Shown one piece after another: positions 7,204-14,621 of a stretch of 64,000 nucleotides of DNA; within the stretch, counting starts at the first letter, position 1, and each line of letters begins with the position of its first letter. The notes under the pieces were generated by a model. It was given only the letters and a program-made list of their open reading frames with translations, did not search any database and had not been told where the DNA came from. The position numbers were made by a program, and so were the translations under genes. This DNA is from JADLGL01 sp963823045 (GTDB lineage: Bacteria > Pseudomonadota > Alphaproteobacteria > Rhizobiales > Kaistiaceae). The stretch lies in assembly GCA_963823045.1 (NCBI GenBank), contig CAWGKA010000007.1, forward strand, positions 124,001 to 188,000. The letters are read 5' to 3'.

Positions 7204-9449
7204 CCGACCGTCGGCGTGCCGAAGCGATTGGTGCGCGGGAAGCCTTGCGGTGGCAGACGGCCGGCTTGCGCGCGGTCGCCGATCCAGTCCTTCAGCTCGG
7301 CCATGGACCGCGTGAAGCTGCGGCCCGACGTATCCTGCCATGTCAGGCCTTCCGCGGCGGCAAAGACGCGTGCATCGGAAATGCCGCCATCCTTGTAGCG
7401 CTGCAGGCGCACGCCCTTGCCACGCGGCAATTCGGGAACTTCCGACAGCGGGAAGATCAGCATCTTGCGGTTCTCGCCGATGATGGCGACCTGATCGCCT
7501 TCGGCGACGACACAGAGCTTCGCCTCCACCGGCGCGGTGACGTTCATCACCTGCTTGCCCTTGCGCGTATTGGCGAGCAGCTCCGCTTCGCTGACGACGA
7601 ATCCGCGGCCATCGGTCGAGGCGAGAAGCAGCTTCCGCTCCGGAGCGTGGGCAAAGACGGCGACGACATCCTCGCCGTCTGCGAGGCCGGCCATGAGGCG
7701 AATCGGCTCGCCCTGCCCCTTGCCGCCCGGCAGTGTGTCGGCGCCTAGCGTGTAGAAGCGCCCGGCGGTGGAGAAGACGAGCAGCTTGTCGGTCGTCTCG
7801 GCATGGAAGGCAGTGCGCAATTCGTCGCCGGACTTGAAGGAGAAGCCGGAGAAATCGGCGAGATGCCCTTTCATGGCGCGAATCCAGCCGAGGCGTGAGA
7901 CGACGACGGTGATCGGTTCGCGCTCGATCAGCGCTTCTTCGAGGTCGGCAATTTCGTGCGTCGGCGCGTCGGCGAAGTCGGTGCGTCGTTTGCCGAGCGG
8001 CGTGTCCGGTCCGAAGGTCTTGCGGACCTCGCGGATTTCCCAAGCCACGGTCTGCCACTGCTTTTCTTCGGAGGCGAGCAGTCCTTCGATCTGCCCCTGC
8101 TCCTCGGTCAGCGCGTCGTGCTCCTTGCGGATCTCCATCTCCTCGAGCTTGCGGAGATTGCGCAGGCGCATGTTGAGGATCGCTTCGGCCTGATTGTCGG
8201 TCAGCTCGAAGGTCGCCATCAGGACGGCTTTGGGCTCGTCATCCTCGCGGATGATTCGGATCACCTCGTCGAGGTTGAGATAGGCGATGAGGTAGCCGCC
8301 GAGGACCTCGAGGCGGTTCTTGATCTTGCCGAGGCGATGTTCGGAGCGGCGGATAAGAACGTCGCGCCGATGCTCAAGCCATTCACGCAGGACGCGGCCA
8401 AGCGGCAGCACCTGCGGGACGATACCGCGCGACAGCACGTTCATGTTGAGCGAGATGCGCGTTTCGAGGTCGGTGAGGCGGAAAAGCGATTCCATCAGCA
8501 GCGTCGCATCGACCGTGCGCGAACGCGGCTCAAAGACGACGCGGATCTCGTCGGTCGACTCGTCGCGGACGTCCTCCAGGAGCGGCAGCTTCTTCGCCTG
8601 CAGCAGTTCGGCGATGCGCTCGATCAAGCGCGACTTCTGCACCTGATAGGGAATCTCGGTGACGACGACGACATAGGTGCCCCTGCCCTGGTCCTCGACA
8701 TGCCAGCGCGCGCGGACACGGAAGCCGCCGCGGCCGGTGCGATAGGATTCCAGGATCGAGGCGCGGCTCTCGACGATGACGCCGCCGGTCGGGAAATCCG
8801 GCCCCGGTACGAACTCGACCAGCTTCTCGACCGTCGCGTTCGGGTGCTTGATGAGATGCAGGGCGGCGTCACACAGCTCGGCGGCATTGTGCGGCGGGAT
8901 CGAGGTTGCCATGCCGACCGCGATGCCGGCGGAGCCGTTGGCGAGGAGGTTCGGGAACGCCGCCGGCAGGACGACCGGCTCGCTTTCCTCGCCGTCATAG
9001 GTCTCCCGGAAATCGACCGCGTTCTCTTCGATGCCTTCGAGCAGGAGCCGCGCAACCTCGGTCAGGCGCGCCTCCGTGTAGCGCATGGCGGCGGCGTTAT
9101 CGCCGTCGACATTGCCGAAATTGCCCTGGCCGTCGACCAGCGGATAGCGGGCGGCGAAATCTTGCGCGAGGCGAACCAGAGCGTCGTAGACGGACTGATC
9201 GCCATGCGGATGATATTTGCCGATAACGTCGCCGACGACGCGGGCGGATTTCTTGAAGCCGGAGCCGGGATCAAGGCGGAGCTGGCGCATGGCGTAGAGC
9301 AGCCGCCGATGCACGGGCTTAAGCCCATCGCGCGCGTCGGGCAGCGCCCGGTCCATGATCGTTGACAGCGCATAGGCGAGATAGCGCTCTTCCAGCGCCT
9401 TACGGAAATCGATGCCCTCGATGCCGCCGGGAATCAGCTCTTTGCCCAT
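7200..9449 (-). CDS. parC: DNA topoisomerase IV subunit A
   Basis: 749 residues, the usual ParC size. With ParE (29707-31722) it decatenates replicated chromosomes. The active-site tyrosine is Tyr124 in AAAMRYTEARLT, and the winged-helix region around 70-125 includes the quinolone pocket GKYHPHGDQSVYDALVRLAQ. The position equivalent to E. coli Ser80 is Gln85 and that of Glu84 is Asp89. The C-terminal beta-pinwheel (blades from ~490) is short, as expected for ParC rather than GyrA, and no GyrA box (QRRGGKG) is seen. It lies 48 bases downstream of recO on the same strand and shares its CTAG stop with the convergent HxlR gene. Confidence 0.96.
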   Translation of the reverse strand: MGKELIPGGIEGIDFRKALEERYLAYALSTIMDRALPDARDGLKPVHRRLLYAMRQLRLDPGSGFKKSARVVGDVIGKYHPHGDQSVYDALVRLAQDFAARYPLVDGQGNFGNVDGDNAAAMRYTEARLTEVARLLLEGIEENAVDFRETYDGEESEPVVLPAAFPNLLANGSAGIAVGMATSIPPHNAAELCDAALHLIKHPNATVEKLVEFVPGPDFPTGGVIVESRASILESYRTGRGGFRVRARWHVEDQGRGTYVVVVTEIPYQVQKSRLIERIAELLQAKKLPLLEDVRDESTDEIRVVFEPRSRTVDATLLMESLFRLTDLETRISLNMNVLSRGIVPQVLPLGRVLREWLEHRRDVLIRRSEHRLGKIKNRLEVLGGYLIAYLNLDEVIRIIREDDEPKAVLMATFELTDNQAEAILNMRLRNLRKLEEMEIRKEHDALTEEQGQIEGLLASEEKQWQTVAWEIREVRKTFGPDTPLGKRRTDFADAPTHEIADLEEALIEREPITVVVSRLGWIRAMKGHLADFSGFSFKSGDELRTAFHAETTDKLLVFSTAGRFYTLGADTLPGGKGQGEPIRLMAGLADGEDVVAVFAHAPERKLLLASTDGRGFVVSEAELLANTRKGKQVMNVTAPVEAKLCVVAEGDQVAIIGENRKMLIFPLSEVPELPRGKGVRLQRYKDGGISDARVFAAAEGLTWQDTSGRSFTRSMAELKDWIGDRAQAGRLPPQGFPRTNRFGTPTVG

Positions 9450-9497
9450 GGCACTGGATTAGACGCTTGGGCGGCGCAGGGGCAAGGAGGCTCCCAT

Positions 9498-10250
9498 TCA
9501 AACCCTCCCCTCGGCGGGGAGGTTGTCGGCCCTCGCGGCCAGGAGGGCCAGGAAGCGCTCGCGCGACGGCGGCGGCTCAATGCCGCGCGGCTCGTAGACA
9601 TGGCGGTCGAAGAAATAGCCGGTCAGCGCGAAAGCCTGGCGCAATTCCTCCAGCGCCGGTGGTTCATTCGCACGGGCCCACAGGAAGCGCGGCAGCGGCA
9701 GCAGCTTGTCGCTATAGGCGGCGCCCGCTTCGCGGCTGACGGCGCGTCCGGTGCGCGGCGACACATAAGCGAGGTCTTCGGTCGTCCCCGTCGCGGCGCA
9801 TTGCGACAGATCGAGGCCGAAGCCGAGCTCGTTGAGGATGGCGAGTTCGTAACGGACGAACAACTCGCCGGCGTCCTGCGGTTGGTCGAGGGCGTCGAGG
9901 ATCGGCCCCAGCGTGGCGTAAAGCGCCGGGTGCGGATCGCGCTCAGGCAAAAGGCGCAGCAGCGCCGCCAGCATCTGCATGCCGTAGATGCCGGTCGCGC
10001 TCTGCATCAACTGGCTCGCGCGCTCGGTCGTCGGTTCGACGGCGAGATGGCCGAGATGCTCGTCGAGCCGTGCGCGCCAGGTGACGCTCAGCGAGTTGCC
10101 CGGCTGAAGGAAAGGCTGCTGCCGGCGCGAGCGACCGCCGCGCACGAGGCCAAGATGGCGGCCATGCGCCGGCGTCATCAGCTCGAGGATCAGGCTCGTT
10201 TCGCCGTGGCGGCGGGTGCCGAGGATGATCGCTTCGTCGGTCCATTCCAT
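9498..10250 (-). CDS. recO: DNA repair protein RecO
   Basis: 250 residues. RecO works with RecF and RecR to load RecA on SSB-coated gaps. The N-terminal OB fold starts MEWTDEAIILGTRRHGETS, the classic RecO opening, and GRHLGLVRGGRSRR follows. The helical C-terminal domain contains the alpha-type block SQCAATGTTEDLAYVSPRTG and GRAVSREAGAAY. Zinc-finger cysteines of other RecO groups are missing, as usual in alphaproteobacteria. Its last codons are part of a GC palindrome (CCTCCCC 9504-9510 / GGGGAGG 9516-9522), so the C-terminus NLPAEGRV may derive from a small palindromic element. The start is 28 bases after the era stop. Confidence 0.92.
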   Translation of the reverse strand: MEWTDEAIILGTRRHGETSLILELMTPAHGRHLGLVRGGRSRRQQPFLQPGNSLSVTWRARLDEHLGHLAVEPTTERASQLMQSATGIYGMQMLAALLRLLPERDPHPALYATLGPILDALDQPQDAGELFVRYELAILNELGFGLDLSQCAATGTTEDLAYVSPRTGRAVSREAGAAYSDKLLPLPRFLWARANEPPALEELRQAFALTGYFFDRHVYEPRGIEPPPSRERFLALLAARADNLPAEGRV

Positions 10251-10278
10251 GGCTCTCGGAATAGCACTTTGACGGCGT

Positions 10279-11178
10279 TCAGTCCTTCGGGAACTCGATG
10301 CCCATCTCGCGGTAGCGCTCGGGATCGTCGGCCCATTTCTCGCGCACCTTCACGAACAGGAAGAGATGGACCTTGCGCTCGATCGCCTCGGCGATCTCCT
10401 TTCGCGCCGCCTGCGAGATCGCCTTGATGGTCTGGCCGCCCTTGCCGAGGACGATCTTCCGATGCGCCTCGCGCGAGACGTAGATGGTCTGGTCGATCTT
10501 CACCGAGCCATCCTTCCGGTCTTCCCAGGCCGTGGTCTCGACGGTCGAGGTGTAGGGCAGTTCGTCGTGGAGGCGGAGCAGCATCTTCTCGCGGGTGATT
10601 TCGGATGCGACGCTGCGCAGCGGCAGATCGGAAATCTGGTCCTCCGGGTAGAGCCATGGGCCAGCGGGAACCGCCGCAGCAAGCGCCTTCAGGAGATCGT
10701 CACACCCGTCGCCGGTGAGCGCCGAGATCATGTAGGTGTCGCGGAATTCGACCTTGTCGGTGGCGGCCTGAGCGAGTGCCAGCAGCTTGGAGCGCTCGAC
10801 CGCGTCGATCTTGTTGAGGATGAGGAGCTTCGGCTGTTTCAGCTCGGCGAGCCGCTCGAGGATGGCGACGGTCTCCTCGTTCAGCCCTCTCGTCGCGTCG
10901 ATGAGAAGCGCAACAAGATCGGCGTCTTTGGCGCCGCCCCAAGCCGTGTCGACCATGGCGCGGTCGAGCCGCCGCTTCGGCTGAAAGATGCCCGGCGTGT
11001 CGACGAAAATGATCTGCGCTTCACCCAGCAGAGCGATGCCGCGGATGGTCGCGCGCGTGGTCTGCACCTTGTGCGTGACGATCGACACCTTGGTGCCGAC
11101 GAGCTGATTGAGCAGTGTCGATTTGCCGGCATTTGGCGCACCGATCAACGCTATGAAGCCGCAGCGCGTTTCGCTCAC
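10279..11178 (-). CDS. era: GTPase Era
   Basis: 299 residues from a GTG at 11178. Era is a membrane-associated GTPase that helps 30S assembly by binding the 3' end of 16S rRNA. G1 is GAPNAGKST (residues 13-21), the switch-2 DTPG motif lies in FVDTPGIFQPKRRLD, and G4 is NKID. The C-terminal KH domain shows VLGKGGQTIKAISQAARKEI. The GTG overlaps the rnc stop (GTGA), with GGAAGGGGG just upstream as ribosome site, which favours it over the GTG at 11193. It belongs to the conserved lepB-rnc-era-recO block. Confidence 0.95.
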   Translation of the reverse strand: MSETRCGFIALIGAPNAGKSTLLNQLVGTKVSIVTHKVQTTRATIRGIALLGEAQIIFVDTPGIFQPKRRLDRAMVDTAWGGAKDADLVALLIDATRGLNEETVAILERLAELKQPKLLILNKIDAVERSKLLALAQAATDKVEFRDTYMISALTGDGCDDLLKALAAAVPAGPWLYPEDQISDLPLRSVASEITREKMLLRLHDELPYTSTVETTAWEDRKDGSVKIDQTIYVSREAHRKIVLGKGGQTIKAISQAARKEIAEAIERKVHLFLFVKVREKWADDPERYREMGIEFPKD

Positions 11179-11888
11179 TGATCCCCCTTCCACACGCCCT
11201 CGCGGCGCAGCAGCGCGGCGGCCGCCCCCTGTTCCGCCTCGCGCTTGGACGAACCTTCGGCCGCGGCCGGCGCGTAGGGATCGAGATCGACGCGCACTTC
11301 GAAGCGCGGCGCATGCTGCGGTCCACTTTCGCCGACGACGCTATAGCGAGGCACGGGCAGGCCGCGGCCCTGCGCCCATTCCTGCAGCGTCGATTTGGCG
11401 TCGCGCGGCGAGCGCTGGCGCTCAGCCATGCGCGGTCGCCACAGCCGTTCAATCAAAGCGCGCGCGGGTTCGAGCCCGCCATCGGTGTAGATGGCGCCGA
11501 TCACCGCCTCGCAGGAATCGCCAAGGATGGTGCCCTTCTCGCGCCCGCCCGAATTGGCTTCGCCTTCGCCCAGGATCAGAGCATTGCCGATGCCGAGCTC
11601 GCTGCCGACGTCGGCGCAAGTCTCCTTGCGCACGAGTGCGGCGTGACGGCGATGGAGGCCGCCCTCGTCGGCGTCCGGAAATGCTGCCGACAGCATGTCG
11701 GCGACGACAAGACCGAGCACGCGATCGCCAAGGAACTCAAGACGCTGATAGCTCTCGGGCTCGCCTTGCGGGCGTTCGCTGACCGCGCTGGGATGCGTCA
11801 GCGCCCTGCGAAGGAGGCCGGGATCGCGAAAGGTGTAGTCGAGCCGCCGTTCCAGGTCTCGGCGCGTTTGCTCGCCGTCTTCGCTCAC
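11175..11888 (-). CDS. rnc: Ribonuclease III
   Basis: 237 residues from a GTG at 11888. RNase III cuts double-stranded RNA, including rRNA precursors. The signature RLEFLGDRVLGLVV with its catalytic acidic residues and the second catalytic site GDSCEAVIGAIY are intact. The double-stranded RNA-binding domain follows from about residue 160 (KSTLQEWAQGRGLPVPRY … KREAEQGAAAALL). Start choice: the GTG overlaps the lepB stop as GTGA, giving translational coupling; an upstream GTG at 11930 would place 40 extra residues inside lepB. The same GTGA coupling is used again at the rnc/era junction. Confidence 0.95.
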   Translation of the reverse strand: MSEDGEQTRRDLERRLDYTFRDPGLLRRALTHPSAVSERPQGEPESYQRLEFLGDRVLGLVVADMLSAAFPDADEGGLHRRHAALVRKETCADVGSELGIGNALILGEGEANSGGREKGTILGDSCEAVIGAIYTDGGLEPARALIERLWRPRMAERQRSPRDAKSTLQEWAQGRGLPVPRYSVVGESGPQHAPRFEVRVDLDPYAPAAAEGSSKREAEQGAAAALLRREGVWKGDQ

Positions 11889-12664
11889 AGGCCGGTAAAC
11901 ATCCTCGAGCCGCGCACGGTCCACGGCCACCGCCAGAACTCCCAGGCGTTCGCCCCTTCGTCAACGGAGAAGAAGATGACTTCGGCGCGGCCGATCAGGT
12001 TCTCGTACGGGACGTAACCGACCTGCGAGGTCGGATCGCGGCTGTCTGCCGAGTTGTCGCGATTGTCGCCCATGAAGAAGTAGTGCCCCTCCGGGACGAC
12101 GAATTCCGGCGTGCTGTCGAGCGGGCTGCCATTGTAGGAATCGCGGATCTCGTAGCTGACGCCATTCGGCAGCGTCTCTTCATAGTGGAGGACGCGCGAG
12201 CGCGAGACCGAGTTCGGATCGCCGTCGATCAACTGGCGCTCGACCGGCGTGCCGTTGATGTAGAGCAGGCCGTCGATCATCTGGATATGATCGCCCGGCA
12301 GGCCGATCAGGCGCTTGATGTAGTCGGTCGAATTGTCGCCCGGCCATTTGAAAACGATGATGTCGCCGCGCTTCGGTTCGGAGGCGAAGATGCGGCCGCC
12401 GCCGAAGACGTCAGGCGAGAACGGGATCGAATAGCGGCTGTAGCCATAGGCGTATTTCGACACGAACAGGAAGTCGCCGACGAGCAGGGTGTCTTCCATC
12501 GAGCCCGACGGAATTGAGAAGGGCTGGAACAGGAAGGTGCGGATCAAGAGCGCCAGGATGAGCGCCTGGATGACGATCTTGAAGGTGTCCCAGACACCGC
12601 CGCCGCCGGCCTTCTTGTTGGCCTCTTCGTCCTGTGCTTCGGGCTTGTCGTCGGCCACGCTCAT
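11885..12664 (-). CDS. lepB: Signal peptidase I
   Basis: 259 residues. LepB is the inner-membrane peptidase that removes Sec/Tat signal peptides. A charged N-terminus is followed by one transmembrane helix (residues ~28-46, FKIVIQALILALLIRTFLF). The catalytic serine is Ser55 in FSIPSGSMEDTL and the general-base lysine is Lys117 in STDYIKRLIGLPGD. Box E, GDNRDNSADSR, is also present. The single helix is the alphaproteobacterial form, unlike the two-helix E. coli enzyme. It lies 82 bases after acpS and is coupled to rnc by a 4-base overlap. Confidence 0.96.
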   Translation of the reverse strand: MSVADDKPEAQDEEANKKAGGGGVWDTFKIVIQALILALLIRTFLFQPFSIPSGSMEDTLLVGDFLFVSKYAYGYSRYSIPFSPDVFGGGRIFASEPKRGDIIVFKWPGDNSTDYIKRLIGLPGDHIQMIDGLLYINGTPVERQLIDGDPNSVSRSRVLHYEETLPNGVSYEIRDSYNGSPLDSTPEFVVPEGHYFFMGDNRDNSADSRDPTSQVGYVPYENLIGRAEVIFFSVDEGANAWEFWRWPWTVRGSRMFTGL

Positions 12665-12746
12665 TCACTCCACTCCGTCGATTGGCCCGCCCCGGCCCAG
12701 GCCGTGATAGCGGCTCGCCCCTGGAGGCGCAACGCGTCAATCGCCA

Positions 12747-13166
12747 TCAGGCACTGGCCGAGCCTGATGGCGCCGGCAAGGCCTCGATGATCACGAAGGC
12801 TTGCGCGAGCGGGAAGTCGTCGGTGATCGTCAAATGGATCGAGGGGCTGTGGCCGGGCGGGATCATCATTGCCAGGCGCGCCGCCGCACCGCCGGTGAGC
12901 GCCATGGTCGGCTTGCCGGAGCGTAGATTTACGACGCCAAGGTCGCGCCAGAAAACGCCGGCGCGAAAGCCTGTGCCGAGGGCCTTTGAACATGCTTCCT
13001 TGGCGGCGAAACGCTTGGCATAGGAAGCGGCACGGGCGGCGCGAGCCTCTGACTTCCGTCTCTCGATGTCGGTGAAGATGCGGTCGATGAAGCGCTCGCC
13101 GAAGCGTTCAAGCGCGCGTTCGATTCGTCGGATGTCGATGATGTCGCTGCCCAGACCGACGATCAT
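12747..13166 (-). CDS. acpS: Holo-[acyl-carrier-protein] synthase
   Basis: 139 residues. AcpS transfers the 4'-phosphopantetheine arm of CoA to acyl carrier protein, activating fatty-acid synthesis. The magnesium site is formed by Asp8 in IVGLGSDIIDIRRIE and Glu57 in KRFAAKEACSKALGTGF, the two diagnostic motifs. The ATG overlaps the pdxJ stop by one base (TGATG), indicating coupling. Length is in the normal range for alphaproteobacterial AcpS. Confidence 0.95.
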   Translation of the reverse strand: MIVGLGSDIIDIRRIERALERFGERFIDRIFTDIERRKSEARAARAASYAKRFAAKEACSKALGTGFRAGVFWRDLGVVNLRSGKPTMALTGGAAARLAMMIPPGHSPSIHLTITDDFPLAQAFVIIEALPAPSGSASA

Positions 13167-13930
13167 CAGGCCGTCTCGGCGATTGTCGCACGCGCCTCGT
13201 CCATGCGCTGCCGCATGCCGCGAATGGCCGCTTCGAGGCCGACAAAGATCGCCTCACCGATGATGAAATGGCCGATATTGAGCTCGATGATCGGCGCCAT
13301 ACGGGCCACCGGCGCCACCGTGTCATAGCTCAGGCCATGGCCGGCATGGACTTCGAGGCCGAGTTCGGCCCCGGCAAGAGCGGCTGCCTCGATGCGTTTC
13401 CGCTCCGCTTCGAAACGTTCGGGATCGACGAAATAGGCCTCGCAGTAGGCTCCGGTGTGGAGTTCCACCACCGGCGCACCAACCGAAACGGCTGCCTCCA
13501 ACTGACGTCTCTCCGGTTCGATGAAGAGCGAGACGCGGATACCGGCCTCGCTGAGGGCGGCAACGATGGGGGCTATCCGGGGCATGCCGCCGGCGACATC
13601 GAGCCCGCCCTCGGTCGTGCGTTCTTCGCGGCGCTCGGGAACGATGCATGCGGCATGCGGCCGGTGGCGGAGGGCGATTTCCGCCATTTCCTCCGTCGCC
13701 GCCATTTCGAGGTTCAACGGCAAGGCAATCTCTTGGCGAAGGCGTTCGATATCGCGATCGGAAATGTGCCGGCGGTCCTCGCGCAGATGCGCCGTGACGC
13801 CGTCAGCGCCGGCAATGACGGCGATCTCGGCGGCGCGGAGCGGATCGGGATGATCGCCGCCGCGGGCGTTGCGGATGGTGGCGACGTGATCAATGTTCAC
13901 GCCGAGGCGCAGGGGTTTGACTGCAGTCAT
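13166..13930 (-). CDS. pdxJ: Pyridoxine 5'-phosphate synthase
   Basis: 254 residues, a TIM-barrel enzyme that condenses 1-deoxyxylulose 5-phosphate with 3-amino-2-oxopropyl phosphate to make pyridoxine phosphate, the DXP-dependent vitamin B6 route. Key motifs are LGVNIDHVATIRNARGG at the N-terminus, DGVTAHLREDRRHI, EMAATEEM, CIVPERREERTTEGGLDV and the phosphate-binding VHAGHGLSYD. Its stop overlaps the acpS start. The DUF2062 gene stop lies four bases upstream of its start. Confidence 0.96.
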   Translation of the reverse strand: MTAVKPLRLGVNIDHVATIRNARGGDHPDPLRAAEIAVIAGADGVTAHLREDRRHISDRDIERLRQEIALPLNLEMAATEEMAEIALRHRPHAACIVPERREERTTEGGLDVAGGMPRIAPIVAALSEAGIRVSLFIEPERRQLEAAVSVGAPVVELHTGAYCEAYFVDPERFEAERKRIEAAALAGAELGLEVHAGHGLSYDTVAPVARMAPIIELNIGHFIIGEAIFVGLEAAIRGMRQRMDEARATIAETA

Positions 13931-13934
13931 TCGC

Positions 13935-14522
13935 TCACTCCGTCTGTCCGGCGGCGATATCGGATTCTTCGGCCTCTCGGCGCTTCGCCAGCTTCTCGCG
14001 CCGGCTCCTTTGATAGAAGCCGAGCGACGACCGGGTCACGACGTAGAACGTCAGACCGACGGTCAGCGACAAGGGGATCGCGCCGATGATCATCGGCGTC
14101 AGAAGCGGACTGATGGCATCCCAGCCATGTGCAAGAATTGCTTCGGGCAAGTGTGGCGGCAGGCGTGCCCGCGGGCCGTGACTTCACAACCCCTCGATGC
14201 GGCTGCCAAGCTGGAACGTCGTTACCCAGATCACGGGGAAGGTAATCGGATTGCCGACCGCGGTGCCGATGGCCGCGGCAAACATGTTGCCGCGCAGGAA
14301 GAAGGCGACGACGAAAGCGAGGATGAAATGGAAGCCAATGAAGGGCGTGCAGGACGCCGCGGCGCCGGCAGCCACGCCGGCGGCGACCGCGTGCGGCGAG
14401 CCTGACAGGCGGAGCACTCGCTTGCCGTAATATCTGAACGAGCGGCCATAACTCCTTCGCGGGACGAAGAATATCCTTAGCCGCTCGCCGATCGGTGGAG
14501 CATCGCGCCGCTTGAAGAGCAC
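13935..14522 (-). pseudogene. DUF2062 membrane protein, interrupted by an in-frame TGA
   Basis: The minus strand encodes a DUF2062 protein of ~195 codons, but a TGA at 14184-14186 interrupts it. Before it: residues 1-112, with VLRLSGSPHAVAAGVAAGAAASCTPFIGFHF, HFILAFVVAFFLRGNMFAAAIGTAVGNPITFP and a final GSRIEGL. After the TGA the same frame continues with SHGPRARLPPHLPEAILAHGW and then a second membrane stretch (LLTPMIIGAIPLSLTVGLTFYVV) and a charged tail, the normal DUF2062 C-terminus. A TGG-to-TGA change would explain it. Alternatives are a sequencing error, readthrough, or two separate peptides (a TTG at 14150 could restart translation). It lies between rsh and pdxJ. Confidence 0.75.
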
Positions 14523-14621
14523 CTAGGTCGCCCTCAGACCCCGGCGGCGACGTTCAGAAACGTCGACGCGCCGTCGATCAGCGCTGGTGATCGCAGCATG
14601 CCTGCACACGATGCCGTCCCC

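Noticed and set aside
7956..9365. 469-codon plus-strand frame opposite parC
   Set aside because: Mirror frame; composition dominated by Asp/Arg/Glu/Gly with no motif, and parC is unambiguous.
9500..9525. Intrinsic terminator at the recO end
   Set aside because: The GC palindrome is within the last recO codons and followed by only three T on the minus strand; parC follows closely, so strong termination is doubtful.
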